Shown piece after piece: positions 24,901 to 32,682 of a stretch of 36,121 bases of DNA (the first letter of the stretch is position 1; each line of letters starts with the position of its first letter). The notes beneath the pieces were generated by a model. It had not been told where the DNA came from, did no database searches, and saw nothing but the letters and a program-made list of their open reading frames with translations. The position numbers and the translations under genes were made by a program. This DNA is from Marinobacterium arenosum (lineage in GTDB: Bacteria; Pseudomonadota; Gammaproteobacteria; Pseudomonadales; Balneatricaceae): positions 1-36,121 of the forward strand of contig NZ_JAILYN010000044.1 in NCBI RefSeq assembly GCF_019795155.1. The letters are read 5' to 3'.

Positions 24901-26816
24901 TCACCACCGATCACCGGTGTCAGCCCCGGTACCAGCAGGCCGCTGCCGGTGAAGGTGAATTCAACGCCGTCACCACCGCGCAGCTCCTTCTCGATGATGA
25001 TGGTGGCCGGACCCGGCAGCGCGACCGGACAGGTCACCATGGCCGGCGTGCCGTCATTGGCGCTGATCTGGTTCGGGAAGTCCTGCGGGCTGTACACCGC
25101 ATCCGCGACATTGGTCACACCACCGCCGGTGAAGTCGTCGGAGGTCGGACTGTACGGCAGGGTAAAGCTGATCGACTCGCCTTCACTCAGTTCCATCAGC
25201 GCCTGCTGAGTACCTGCCGGCAGCAGGTGCAGGATGCTGTCGTCCATCGCATCGCTCAGCAGCGGGTCGGTCAGGCTGACCAGCTCCATCAACGGCGTGT
25301 CGGATGAACTGGTGTTGGTCAGGGTGAAGCGGAAATCGAGCGTTTCGGCCACTTTCCAGGCGCGGTCGTCGGTACCTGTGCCTATGCCCACCGGACACTC
25401 CTTGGTCAGGCTAAAGCTGGGCTGGAACAGCTCCAAGGTATGGTCGTCCGCAGCGGAGAGATCATCGCCATTGGCGTCGGCCTGGGAGTTGTACAGCGCG
25501 GTCACCAGATTCACCAGCGGGTCCGATGCATCGGACGGTACCGTGCGGGTGAACTGGAACGAGCAGGAGGTGTCCGGCTGCAGAACTTCGCAGTCAACGC
25601 CACTCTCGCCGGTCAGATCGCCGAAGATATCGTCGCTGATGCTTACCCGATAGGCGGGAATGAAGCCGGTATTTTCGATGGTGACAGTATAGGTAACCTC
25701 GTCACCGATCTTGGACAGTTCCGGCCCCTCTTTGGTGACCTTGATGCCGCACAGCGGGAAGCCGCCCAATGCCAGGTCTTTCAGCTGGGCACGCACGCTC
25801 TGCGAGGTACGGGTGTTCATCAGGAAGGTGTTGAAGCAACCCACCTGGCCCGGGAACAGCGCGGTGAAGTTGAAGCCCGCTTCGAAGAAGCTGGTAGCCG
25901 GGAAATCGTCGTTCTGGATACCATCGGTACCGGCCGGGCTGGCCGGACCATTAGCTGGCGGAAACTTGGACATGAAGCCCCAGGTATCCGGCGACTCGGT
26001 CGGTACCCGGTTCATGCTGCCGCAGGCATCGTCATCCATTAGCGAGCTGTCGCAGACCGCCATGGTCTCGTCCAGTACCTTACAGAGGGTATCCCGCGGC
26101 GGTTCCAGTGTTCCGCCGATGGCGGCACAGGCGGCCGCATCACTGCCGACCCACTGGAACACCTGCATATTGATCTCTCGGCCACCGTTGGTGGTTTCCG
26201 AGACCACGAATACGTCGCCGACGGTGTGCAGCTCTTCCGGCTGGTTGCTCAGGCAGTTGCCTTCGTCGTCAATAACACCAAAGGACCCGTCCGGACAGGC
26301 GCCGATATTTTTCTTGAACAGCCAGGCGCCGATCGACGCATCGCCGTTGGGCGCGAACAGAGTACCGAACATGTAGATCAGCAGGTCGCCATTCAAGTAG
26401 GCAGCCGCACCGATCGGCAGCAGGTCATCCTTGTCCGGCGTCGAGCCGAATGTCCACTGCCACTCGCTGACATCCAGGTCATCCTTGGAGCCGCCGCCGG
26501 TAAAGATATCGTCCATATTGCCGGTACTGTCGGGGTCGGCGATAAACAGACTTTCGAAAGCGCCGCCGCCCGGATTATCCGGGTCTACATTAGGCCCGGA
26601 TACCAGGCCACAGCTGGCTTCCGGGCCGGGACAGTTGGTGGTCGCCCAGTCTGCACTGGACTCAACAAAAGCGTCCGCCCCTTCGGTACTGTTATCCAAC
26701 TCGAAGATGCCGAGGTCATGCACCGCATGCGCGGTGAACATCACCACCAGGCCCGTCGCGAAGATACAGCCCATCAGGAAGGACGTGATTTTGAAAATCG
26801 ATGAGAACCGAGGCAT
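21954..26816 (-). CDS. Giant secreted DUF11/prealbumin-like repeat protein, 1620 aa
   Basis: A signal peptide ends at about residue 32 (FTAHA then VHD). Residues ~35-345 form an N-terminal beta-rich domain (DDIFTGGGSKDDLDVSEWQW, DLLIYMFGTLFAPNG) shared with the next gene. DUF11-type domains follow (VTYTVTIENTGFIPAY, ~355-455; FRFTLTNTSSSDTPLMELV, ~466-600), then a KELRGG domain (~600-730). One divergent repeat precedes six nearly identical 95-residue units (~826-1395: PSLTLIKQVIND...ESATCTIVNDD), prealbumin-like folds such as SpaA/SdrD-B types. The C-terminus (~1494-1620) has a GCTPGYWK...LLDAL...ANNTGECPL domain that also ends the plus-strand protein at 32970. It is Asp/Gly/Thr-rich and Lys/Arg-poor. 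Likely a surface or matrix protein. Strong SD GGAGGTGAG. Confidence 0.85.
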   Translation of the reverse strand: MPRFSSIFKITSFLMGCIFATGLVVMFTAHAVHDLGIFELDNSTEGADAFVESSADWATTNCPGPEASCGLVSGPNVDPDNPGGGAFESLFIADPDSTGNMDDIFTGGGSKDDLDVSEWQWTFGSTPDKDDLLPIGAAAYLNGDLLIYMFGTLFAPNGDASIGAWLFKKNIGACPDGSFGVIDDEGNCLSNQPEELHTVGDVFVVSETTNGGREINMQVFQWVGSDAAACAAIGGTLEPPRDTLCKVLDETMAVCDSSLMDDDACGSMNRVPTESPDTWGFMSKFPPANGPASPAGTDGIQNDDFPATSFFEAGFNFTALFPGQVGCFNTFLMNTRTSQSVRAQLKDLALGGFPLCGIKVTKEGPELSKIGDEVTYTVTIENTGFIPAYRVSISDDIFGDLTGESGVDCEVLQPDTSCSFQFTRTVPSDASDPLVNLVTALYNSQADANGDDLSAADDHTLELFQPSFSLTKECPVGIGTGTDDRAWKVAETLDFRFTLTNTSSSDTPLMELVSLTDPLLSDAMDDSILHLLPAGTQQALMELSEGESISFTLPYSPTSDDFTGGGVTNVADAVYSPQDFPNQISANDGTPAMVTCPVALPGPATIIIEKELRGGDGVEFTFTGSGLLVPGLTPVIGGDTSTSPHGAVRDPAVDGFAMTEAISVPTTFGAPTQYSVEEIGLPAGTSFDSVSCRNPDGSLDADSSVSGALATINVDEDEIVVCRFINTIAPKLTLAKIVTNDNGGTAQVGDFDLHVSGGVYNGTEVFKNGDMPAVEAGVSYSVSETLVAGYSQTGLSCVDDNSLLPVSHPVTLDFGQAVTCTISNDDDEPSLTLIKQVINDNGGTALVTDWTLTASGPTGFSGTSGVSGGAGFNVGSYDLSESGPSGYSASDWSCVGGTQQDGDTISVGLGESATCTIVNDDNPPSLTLIKQVINNNGGTAVVTDWTLTASGPSGFSGTSGVSGGADFVAGSYDLSESGPSGYSASSWSCVGGTQQDGDTISVGLGESATCTIVNDDVPPSLTLIKQVINDNGGTALVTDWTLFANGPTGFSGTSGVSSDAGFSAGSYDLSESGPANYSASDWSCVGGSQQDGDTINLGLGESATCTIVNDDNPPSLTLIKEVINDNGGTAVVTDWTLTASGPSGFSGTSGVSGGADFVAGSYDLSESGPSGYSASDWSCVGGSQLDGDTISVGLGESATCTIVNDDNPPSLTLIKQVINDNGGTAVVTDWTLFANGPTGFSGTSGVSSDAGFSAGSYDLSESGPANYSASDWSCVGGSQQDGDTISLGLGESATCTIVNDDNPPSLTLIKQVINDDGGMALVTDWTLFANGPTGFSGTSGVSSDAGFNAGSYDLSESGPAGYSASDWSCVGGSQLDGDTISLGLGDSATCTIINDDIAPTLEVIKLLVPETDSGLFNLLIDGVAYATDVGHNGTTGMVEVTAGDMHVVSETAGTGTSLASYETLIGGDCAPDGTVTLALAEVRVCTITNTFLPGDEGCTPGYWKVPQHHDSWMETPYSPDQLLSSVFNMQGMTDLNGDGMEDTLLDALNYNGGTGVDGAARILMRAAVAALLNEASSVQFSVSGVIGLVNDALATMSREQMLMLAKKLDDANNTGECPLN
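22631..24340 (-). repeat. Six tandem 285-bp (95-aa) coding repeats
   Basis: CGTCGTTGACGATGGTACAG-type boundaries recur at 22631, 22916, 23201, 23486, 23771 and 24056, with the next at 24341: a constant 285-bp step with no indel. From N- to C-terminus the units fall into two types: TLTASGPSG...GGADFVAG (A) and TLFANGPTG...SSDAGFSAG (B). The order is A, A, B, A, B, B. Confidence 0.95.
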
Positions 26817-27118
26817 GTCTCACCTCCATTGGCTACCGCCCGAAGTCCCATCGGGCGGTGGCCTTGATTAGCTTCCCGGCGTCGTGCAGTCTGAAGCGGT
26901 AATCGGCTGGACTGCTTCGATAGTAATCCTGTAACGCCAGATGACTGATCGTAAAAGTCTCCTTACAGCTCGAGACCCCGTCCCGCCCCAACAGGAATAA
27001 AGAACACTTTGTCGCTTGGGCTTGCGTAATTCGTCGTGCGTGTATTCGTTGTGTTGACGACACCCATGGCGACTGCCTGACCCTGCGGATAAGGGAAAAG
27101 GAAGCTGAGGCTTCCTCG
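26817..27118 (-). ncRNA. Structured 5' leader, copy 1 (shared with the leader at 31478)
   Basis: The leader runs from the predicted sigma-54 start to the ATG. In transcript order: hairpin GGAAGCctcaGCTTCC (27115-27100), TTCCCTTATCC and CAGGCAGTCGCCAT. CCTGTTGGGGCGGG and GGGGTCTCGAGC (26995-26968) form a TCTC/GAGA hairpin. GGCGTTACAGG (26938-26928) pairs with the later ACGCCGG. A GCAGTC/GACTGC arm follows, then CTAATCAAGG. A final 9-bp stem ACCGCCCGA/TCGGGCGGT (26859-26835) sits just before the SD. All blocks except the loop arms recur at the same distances in copy 2. Confidence 0.6.
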
Positions 27119-27129
27119 CGCCATTAACA

Positions 27130-27145
27130 TGCAACAAGCGTACCC
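27130..27145 (-). promoter_or_regulatory. Sigma-54 promoter of the 1620-aa protein gene
   Basis: The minus strand reads GGGTACGcttgTTGCA: -24 with two mismatches (G for T, T for C), a perfect -12, and GG-N10-GC spacing. The start is expected near 27119. The first leader hairpin begins 16 nt after the -12 GC. Further upstream, 27146-27375 is AT-rich and holds CTGTAAC at 27218 and its complement GTTACAG at 27324, but no gene. Confidence 0.65.
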
Positions 27146-27375
27146 TTGATATAACCTATTGTTTTTATAGACATTACTTGAGCCGAACATCGTTTGGCTG
27201 GAGATTTTTACAGGCAGCTGTAACATTTTCTGAACGTTATACCGTTGACTGTTGACCAGTTAACACAGCAAAAAATCGGCTAAGTGGTTGAATTTAAATA
27301 CGGATTTTTGGAGCAGATACACTGTTACAGCGTTGCAACAATCGTTACCGGACGCTATTAACCCAATGGCGCCCA

Positions 27376-27404
27376 ATAAAAAGGGGCCGGGATAACCCGG
27401 CCCC
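27376..27404 (-). terminator. Terminator of the 1350-aa protein gene
   Basis: GGGGCCGGG (27383-27391) pairs with CCCGGCCCC (27396-27404). On the minus strand the stem is followed by TTTTTAT. It lies 20 nt after the stop codon of the gene at 27425-31477. Confidence 0.92.
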
Positions 27405-27424
27405 TTGTTCTCCCCTGCTAACGG

Positions 27425-30400
27425 TTAATGGGTCGCAGACTCGACAGTGATACCGCCGTACTCGTCACCAGCTGTGAGCGGCTGTGAACAGGAGGTATGG
27501 AACTGCACAGTCTGGATCGGTGATACCAACGCCGGATTGTCATAGATGAAGAATCTATGGCGCGGCGAGATACGCTTGCCAGCTGTACCTTCGATGGTGA
27601 AGGAACCGCCATCGACGACTTCGAAGTAACCGACCGCCGGGCTGATGTTGTTGCCCCGGTGATCGATGACGACGATGAAGGCCGGATCAGGTAAGCCAGC
27701 AAATGCCGGATCGTCCGGATCGATGATCACCTCGTTGCCCTCCTGAGGTTCACCGACAAACAGGCTGTCGTTATCGGTTTCATACCCCAGTGTCAGGGTG
27801 CGCGGCTTGGTGACCAATCCAGTGGCCGGATCAACGCAGAGATCACGCTGGATATCGTCGTTGACGATGGTACAGGTGATGCTCTCTCCTTCGTCGAGCG
27901 TCACGGTGCCGCCAAGGACATCCGGGCATTTCGCGGAATCGCCGGAGGCCGCGCCGATCGAGATGAACTCGTAGTCGAACAGCCCCGCCTCATCCAGTGC
28001 GATGGCCACATTGGCGTTTACATCGAGGGTCTGACCGGAGTTGACCGGCGTACCACCAATGGTCAGGCCAAAGTCATCCGGCCCGGCTGTACCGCCATCA
28101 TCGTTGATCACCTGTTTGATCAGCGTGATATTCGGCGGGATATCGTCGTTGACGATGGTACAGGTGGCACTTTCACCCAGTCCCAGGGTGATGGTATCGC
28201 TATCATCCTGGCTGCCGCCGACGCAGCTCCAGCTGGAGGCGCTGTAGCCGCTCGGGCCGCTTTCCGACAGGTCGTAGGTGCCCTGGTCGAAGCTGGCATC
28301 GCCGCTGACCCCGCTGGTGCCGCTGAAGCCGGTCGGGCCGCTGGCGAACAGGGTCCAGTCGGCTACCAGTGCGGTGCCGCCGTTATCATTAATCACCTGC
28401 TTGATCAGCGTCAGGCTCGGCGGGTCGTCGTCGTTGACGATGGTACAGGTGGCACTTTCACCCAGTCCCAAGGTGATGGTATCGCCATCATCCTGGCTGC
28501 CGCCGACACAACTCCAGCTGGAGGCGCTGTAGCCGCTCGGGCCGGTTTCCGACAGGTCGTAGGTGCCCTGGTCGAAGCTGGCATCGCTGCTGACCCCGCT
28601 GGTGCCGCTGAAGCCGGTCGGGCCGCTGGCGAACAGGGTCCAGTCGGCTACCAGTGCGGTACCGCCGTTGTCATTGATCACCTGCTTGATCAGCGTCAGG
28701 CTCGGCGGATCGTCGTCGTTGACGATGGTACAGGTGGCGCTTTCACCCAGGCCAACGGTGATGGTATCGCCATCATCCTGGCTGCCGCCGACGCAGCTCC
28801 AGCTGGAGGCGCTGTAGCCGCTCGGGCCGGTTTCCGACAGGTCGTAGGTGCCCTGGTCGAAGCCGGCATCGCTGCTGACCCCGCTGGTGCCACTGAAGCC
28901 GGTCGGGCCAGTGGCGATCAGGGTCCAGTCGTTAACCACCGCGGTGCCGCCGTTATCATTAATCACCTGCTTGATCAGCGTCAGGCTCGGCGGATCGTCG
29001 TCGTTGACGATGGTACAGGTGGCACTTTCACCCAGTCCCAGGGTGATGGTGTCGCCGTCATCCTGGCTGCCGCCGACGCAGCTCCAGCTGGAGGCGCTGT
29101 AGCCGCTCGGGCCGGTTTCCGACAGGTCGTAGGTGCCCTGGTCGAAGTTGGCATCGCTGCTGACCCCGCTGGTGCCGCTGAAGCCGGTCGGGCCGCTGGC
29201 GGTCAGGGTCCAGTCGGTCACCACGGCGGTACCGCCGTTGTCGTTGGTCACCGATTTCACCAAGGTCAGCTTCGGTGCCACGATATTGATAAAGCGGCAG
29301 ATCACGATCTCATCTTCATCGACGTTGATCGTTGCGGTCGCGCCCGAGCCGCTGCTGTCACTGTCCAGCGAACCGTCAGGGTTGCGGCAGGACAGGCTTT
29401 CGAACGAGGTGCCCGGCGGCAGGCCGGTTTCCTCAACGCTGTACTGCGTCGCTGTACCAAAGGTCGTCGGTACCGAGATCGCATCGCTGACCGCAAAGCC
29501 GTCAACCGCCGGATCGCGCACCGCGCCATGCGGTGAACCGGTGGTATCGCCACCGATCACCGGCGTCAGCCCCGGAACCAGCAGACCGGTACCGGTATAG
29601 GTGAACTGTACGCCGCCACCGCCACGCAGTTCCTTCTCGATGATGATGGTGGCCGGGCCCGGCAATGCCACCGGGCAGAAGACCGATGCCGGCGTACCGT
29701 CATTCGGCGCTACCTGATTCGGGAAACCGTCCGGGTTGTACACCGCATCGGCGGTGTTGGTCACGCCGCCACCGGCGAAGTCATCCGACGTCGGGGTATA
29801 GGACAGCACGAAGGTGATGGTCTCATCCTGCGACAGCTGGGCGAGTTCCGCCTGTTTGCCGGCCGGCAGTAGATGGAGAATACTGTCGTCCGCCATATCG
29901 CTGAGCAGCGGATCGGTCAGGCTGACCAGGTCCATCACCGGTGTGTCAGCCGAGCTGGTGTTGGTCAGGGTAAAGCGGAAGTCGAGCGGTTCGCCCACCT
30001 TCCAGGCCCGATCGTCCAGACCGGTACCGATCCCCACCGGACACTCTTTCACCAGGCTGTAGCTGGGCTGGAACAGGTTCAACTCATGGCTATCGCTCTC
30101 CACCAGTTCATCGCCCGCCAGGTCGGACTGCGAGTTGTACGTGGCGGTCACTTCATTGATCAGCGGGTCCGGCGCATCGGCCGGTACCGCGCGCGTGAAG
30201 TCAAACGAGCAGGTTTCACCCGGGTCCAGCACCGCGCAATCGGCACCGCTCTCGCCGGTCAGATCACCGAATACATCATCAACGATGGAATCCAGGTAAG
30301 CGGGGATTGCGCCGGTGTTTTCAACCGTAACGGTGTAGGTGACATCGTCGCCGATCTTGGACAGATCCGGCCCCGTTTTGGTCACCTCGATACCGCACAG

Positions 30401-31477
30401 CGGGAAGTTGCCCAACGCCAAGTCCTTCAACTGCGCCCGCACGCTCTGCGAGGTCCGGGTGTTCATCAGGAAGCTGTTGAAGCAGCCGATCTCGCCGGGA
30501 AACAGCGCGGTAAAGTCGAAACCCGCTTCGAACAGGCTGGTTTCGGGGAAGTCGTCGTTCTGAATGCCGTCGGTACCGGCCGGACTGGCCGGACCGTTAG
30601 CCGGCGGGAACTTGGACATGAAGCCCCAGGTATCGGGCGATTCGGTCGGTACGGTGTTCATCGACCCGCAGGCCACGTCCATCGGCGTTACGCCGCAGAC
30701 CGCCACCGACTCATCGAAGACCTTGCAGAGATTGTCTCTCGGCGGCTCCAGGGTACCGCTGGTACAGGCGGCGGCGTTGCTGCCGACCCATTTGAACACC
30801 TGCATATTGATTTCGCGGCCACCGTTGGTGGTTTCGGACACCACGAAGATGTCGCCTTCGGTATGCAGCTCGGCCGGCTGGCTGGCGAGACAGAGCCCGG
30901 TGTCCGGGTCCACCACGCCGAAGCTGCCGTCGGCACAGAGGCCGATATTCTTCTTGAACAGCCAGGCGCCGATGGCGGCGTCGCCGTTGGGTGCAAACAG
31001 CGTCCCGTACAGGTAGATCAGCAGCTCGCCGCTTTCCAAGTAGGCGGCGGCACCGACCGGCAACAGGTCGTTTTTGTCGGGCGCCGAACCGTCGGTCCAC
31101 TGCCAGTTGCTGACATCCAGGTCGTCCTTGGAACCACCACCGGTGAAGATGTCATCCATATTGCCGGTGCCGTCCGGGTCGTCTACGAACAGGCTCTTGA
31201 AGGCCATGCCGCCCGGTGCGTCCGGATCAACGAAGGGCCCGGAAACCAGGCCACAACTCGCTTCTCCGGTGCCTGCGCAGACCACCGGATCGGTGGTCGC
31301 CCAGTCATCCCCCACTACCGCTTCGTCAATGGCGTTGGCGCCATTGACGCTGTTGTCCAGCTCGAAGACACCGAGGTCATGCACCGCATGCGCGGTGTAG
31401 ACAACCAGCAGCCCCGTCGCGAACATACAGCCCAGCAGGAAGGACGTGATTTTGAATAATGATGAGAGCCTAGGCAT
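27425..31477 (-). CDS. Giant secreted DUF11/prealbumin-like repeat protein, 1350 aa
   Basis: A close paralogue of the 21954-26816 product. It has an almost identical signal peptide (FKITSFL-GC-FATGL, cleavage after TAHA), N-terminal beta domain, DUF11 domains and KELRGG domain. It then has four 95-residue repeats (~731-1111), less varied than in the neighbour (mostly DQGTYDLSETGPSGYSASSW). A fifth, divergent repeat follows (~1112-1205). The C-terminus differs: instead of the CTPGYWK domain there is a ~140-residue beta-rich domain (LTLGYETDN..., VVIDHRGNN, SCSQPLTAGDEYGGITV) with few cysteines. Strong SD GGGAGGTGAG. It has its own sigma-54 promoter and terminator and is not in an operon with its paralogue. 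Confidence 0.85.
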   Translation of the reverse strand: MPRLSSLFKITSFLLGCMFATGLLVVYTAHAVHDLGVFELDNSVNGANAIDEAVVGDDWATTDPVVCAGTGEASCGLVSGPFVDPDAPGGMAFKSLFVDDPDGTGNMDDIFTGGGSKDDLDVSNWQWTDGSAPDKNDLLPVGAAAYLESGELLIYLYGTLFAPNGDAAIGAWLFKKNIGLCADGSFGVVDPDTGLCLASQPAELHTEGDIFVVSETTNGGREINMQVFKWVGSNAAACTSGTLEPPRDNLCKVFDESVAVCGVTPMDVACGSMNTVPTESPDTWGFMSKFPPANGPASPAGTDGIQNDDFPETSLFEAGFDFTALFPGEIGCFNSFLMNTRTSQSVRAQLKDLALGNFPLCGIEVTKTGPDLSKIGDDVTYTVTVENTGAIPAYLDSIVDDVFGDLTGESGADCAVLDPGETCSFDFTRAVPADAPDPLINEVTATYNSQSDLAGDELVESDSHELNLFQPSYSLVKECPVGIGTGLDDRAWKVGEPLDFRFTLTNTSSADTPVMDLVSLTDPLLSDMADDSILHLLPAGKQAELAQLSQDETITFVLSYTPTSDDFAGGGVTNTADAVYNPDGFPNQVAPNDGTPASVFCPVALPGPATIIIEKELRGGGGVQFTYTGTGLLVPGLTPVIGGDTTGSPHGAVRDPAVDGFAVSDAISVPTTFGTATQYSVEETGLPPGTSFESLSCRNPDGSLDSDSSGSGATATINVDEDEIVICRFINIVAPKLTLVKSVTNDNGGTAVVTDWTLTASGPTGFSGTSGVSSDANFDQGTYDLSETGPSGYSASSWSCVGGSQDDGDTITLGLGESATCTIVNDDDPPSLTLIKQVINDNGGTAVVNDWTLIATGPTGFSGTSGVSSDAGFDQGTYDLSETGPSGYSASSWSCVGGSQDDGDTITVGLGESATCTIVNDDDPPSLTLIKQVINDNGGTALVADWTLFASGPTGFSGTSGVSSDASFDQGTYDLSETGPSGYSASSWSCVGGSQDDGDTITLGLGESATCTIVNDDDPPSLTLIKQVINDNGGTALVADWTLFASGPTGFSGTSGVSGDASFDQGTYDLSESGPSGYSASSWSCVGGSQDDSDTITLGLGESATCTIVNDDIPPNITLIKQVINDDGGTAGPDDFGLTIGGTPVNSGQTLDVNANVAIALDEAGLFDYEFISIGAASGDSAKCPDVLGGTVTLDEGESITCTIVNDDIQRDLCVDPATGLVTKPRTLTLGYETDNDSLFVGEPQEGNEVIIDPDDPAFAGLPDPAFIVVIDHRGNNISPAVGYFEVVDGGSFTIEGTAGKRISPRHRFFIYDNPALVSPIQTVQFHTSCSQPLTAGDEYGGITVESATH
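28144..29283 (-). repeat. Four tandem 285-bp (95-aa) coding repeats
   Basis: The CGTCGTTGACGATGGTACAG boundary recurs at 28144, 28429, 28714 and 28999, again with an exact 285-bp step. The unit is the same family as in the upstream-numbered array (22631-24340) but with the DQGTYDLSE signature. Neighbouring units are more alike than in the other gene, which suggests recent homogenisation. Confidence 0.95.
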
Positions 31478-31771
31478 AACTCACCTCCCAGGGTTACCAC
31501 GCGCTATCCCAAGGGGCGGCAACCTTAATTAGAATCCGGCGTTACGTTGCCTGCATCCAAGTGCAGCGGATACCACGTCGCTAACAACCACCTGAAGCCC
31601 TGTAACGCCTCAATTGGAAGCTCTCCGTCCGGCTTGAGACCCACCCTGCCCCGACAGGCGTGCCGGCATGACCTCGCTGACGCGGAGATCCCGTTCTGAC
31701 CCTCTGATTGAGGGGCTTGATAGCCAATGCCTGGCCTTTGGATTAGGGAAGTTGGAAGACGGACCTTCCAT
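31478..31771 (-). ncRNA. Structured 5' leader, copy 2
   Basis: In transcript order: hairpin GGAAGgtccgtCTTCC (31769-31754), TTCCCTAATCC and CCAGGCATTGGCTAT. CCTGTCGGGGCAGG and GGGTCTCAAGC (31658-31632) follow with a TCTC/GAGA arm. GGCGTTAC pairs with GTAACGCC (8 bp), enclosing CTGCA/TGCAG. Then CTAATTAAGG and GGTTGCC...GGTAACC come before the SD. The first block lies 277 nt before the ATG against 284 in copy 1; the GGGTCTC block lies at 181 against 179. Arms differ in sequence but keep pairing, which suggests selection on structure. Confidence 0.6.
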
Positions 31772-31782
31772 GTGCTTGAGTT

Positions 31783-31798
31783 AGCAATAACTATGCCT
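31783..31798 (-). promoter_or_regulatory. Sigma-54 promoter of the 1350-aa protein gene
   Basis: The minus strand reads AGGCATAgttaTTGCT: three mismatches in the -24 block, a perfect -12, and GG-N10-GC spacing. The start is expected near 31772. The first leader hairpin follows 15 nt after the -12 GC, nearly the same geometry as in copy 1. Confidence 0.65.
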
Positions 31799-32174
31799 TC
31801 AACCTATCTGGCTGAAATACAAGGATAAAAACTCGGACACATTGGTCGATATTAGTGGAGGTGCAAAAATTGACTTACGAATCGACGCCGCCGGTTAACG
31901 TTTATTCTGCAGTGACACTCTAACCTATTGATAACCGGCGGCTTTACTGTCGTACTAACACGCTGGACGACCAAATACTGTACAGCACGCGGCACATATC
32001 CCCCATGCCGGAACTGGAAGCTTCCGAAATCGCCGAGGAACCGAATCGGGTTGTTAGAAACAGTTACTCGAACCGGGCCCGGCGGGACAAAACTGTAACT
32101 AAAAACTTACAAGTTGCTAGTAAGCGCCCTGCTTCTAAAAGCGTAACTTTATAAATATCAATACATTATGGGAT
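31799..32174. other. Intergenic region, no gene seen
   Basis: An AT-rich stretch between two divergent sigma-54-like promoters. No ORF with an SD was found. It contains GTTAAC near 31893 and CTGTAAC at 32093-32099, the latter 77 bp before the -24 of the intergenic RNA promoter. Such sites may bind the activator, but the motif is unproven. Confidence 0.5.
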
Positions 32175-32190
32175 TGGCCTGAAACCTGCT
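32175..32190 (+). promoter_or_regulatory. Sigma-54 promoter of the intergenic RNA
   Basis: TGGCCTGaaacCTGCT: TGGC, G and TGCT match, with two mismatches in the -24 block, one in the -12, and GG-N10-GC spacing. TTAATCCC follows the GC exactly as at the 10957-10972 promoter. The start is expected near 32201. Confidence 0.6.
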
Positions 32191-32197
32191 TAATCCC

Positions 32198-32289
32198 GTG
32201 GGAAAGCCTCGGCTTTCGAGACCCCACCCGGAATGCAGTCTGCATTCCCATGCGGCACATCAAGGTCCCATTGGTGTGCCGCATTTTTT
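32198..32289 (+). ncRNA. Candidate small RNA, about 90 nt, sigma-54 driven
   Basis: Three successive hairpins are visible. GTGGG (32198-32202) pairs with CCCAC (32223-32227), enclosing AAAGCC/GGCTTT. GGAATGCAG/CTGCATTCC spans 32230-32248. The terminator spans 32250-32289. There is no ORF with an SD. The first hairpin resembles the 5' hairpin of leader copy 1 (GGAAGCctcaGCTTCC). It is about 680 nt upstream of the next gene, so it is an independent transcript rather than a leader. No known RNA family was recognised. Confidence 0.6.
32250..32289 (+). terminator. Strong intrinsic terminator of the small RNA
   Basis: ATGCGGCACA and TGTGCCGCAT pair over 10 bp and extend inward to 14 bp with one G-U pair, around a 7-nt loop. 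Six T residues (32284-32289) follow on the plus strand only. Confidence 0.9.
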
Positions 32290-32682
32290 CATGCTTAACC
32301 CTGTGGCTCGGGCGCTGCTGCAATCCCTGTTAAGGTTTCGGAAACGCCATGACCGATCGGTCTGGCTGGTGCCCATTTACCGCATGCGGTGAAAGATCAA
32401 AATGGTTACAGCTGTTCAATAAGATTTATAAAACACAAGAAACTGCTACAGATAATTTACAACTAATTTCCACCCTCCTAAATTTTTCGGTGTAATACCA
32501 GTCACCGCCCCTATTTAATCACTTCCATGATTCTCTAAAGCCGTATATATCAAAATAGCTTATCTTAAAATATCAGTATATTAGGAGCTTATCCTGAAGA
32601 CTGTACAGAAAGACTAACAGTTTTCAATCCACTTTTCGGCATGCCACATTAAACCCTCCAAATAAACAATGCGTTACATGCA
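32290..32682. other. Intergenic region, no gene seen
   Basis: About 390 nt, AT-rich from 32400 onward. No ORF with an SD was found. It contains GTTACAG (32405-32411), the complement of the CTGTAAC sites near the other sigma-54 promoters. Probably upstream control DNA for the gene at 32970. Confidence 0.5.

Noticed and set aside
22290-25307. Open frame of 1005 aa antisense to the 1620-aa protein gene
   Set aside because: It exists because the 285-bp repeats keep one antisense frame open. It has no SD, no domain and repetitive composition. Similar long antisense frames at 29873-31459, 33036-35405, 12490-13875 and 17285-18307 are rejected for the same reason.
26833-27226. Small ORFs in leader copy 1, with faint peptide similarity (ALQ, DAG) to a frame in leader copy 2
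   Set aside because: The similarity comes from conserved nucleotide blocks (GGCGTTACAGG and others); frames shift between blocks and stops differ. RNA conservation explains it better than coding.
22631-29283. Regularly spaced repeats considered as CRISPR
   Set aside because: The 285-bp units are contiguous coding repeats without unique spacers, and no cas genes are near.
31420-31477. Lipobox-like LLGC (and LMGC in the neighbour) in the DUF11 signal peptides
   Set aside because: The hydrophobic core continues for about 14 residues after the Cys, and a normal AHA cleavage site follows. The third protein has no Cys there.
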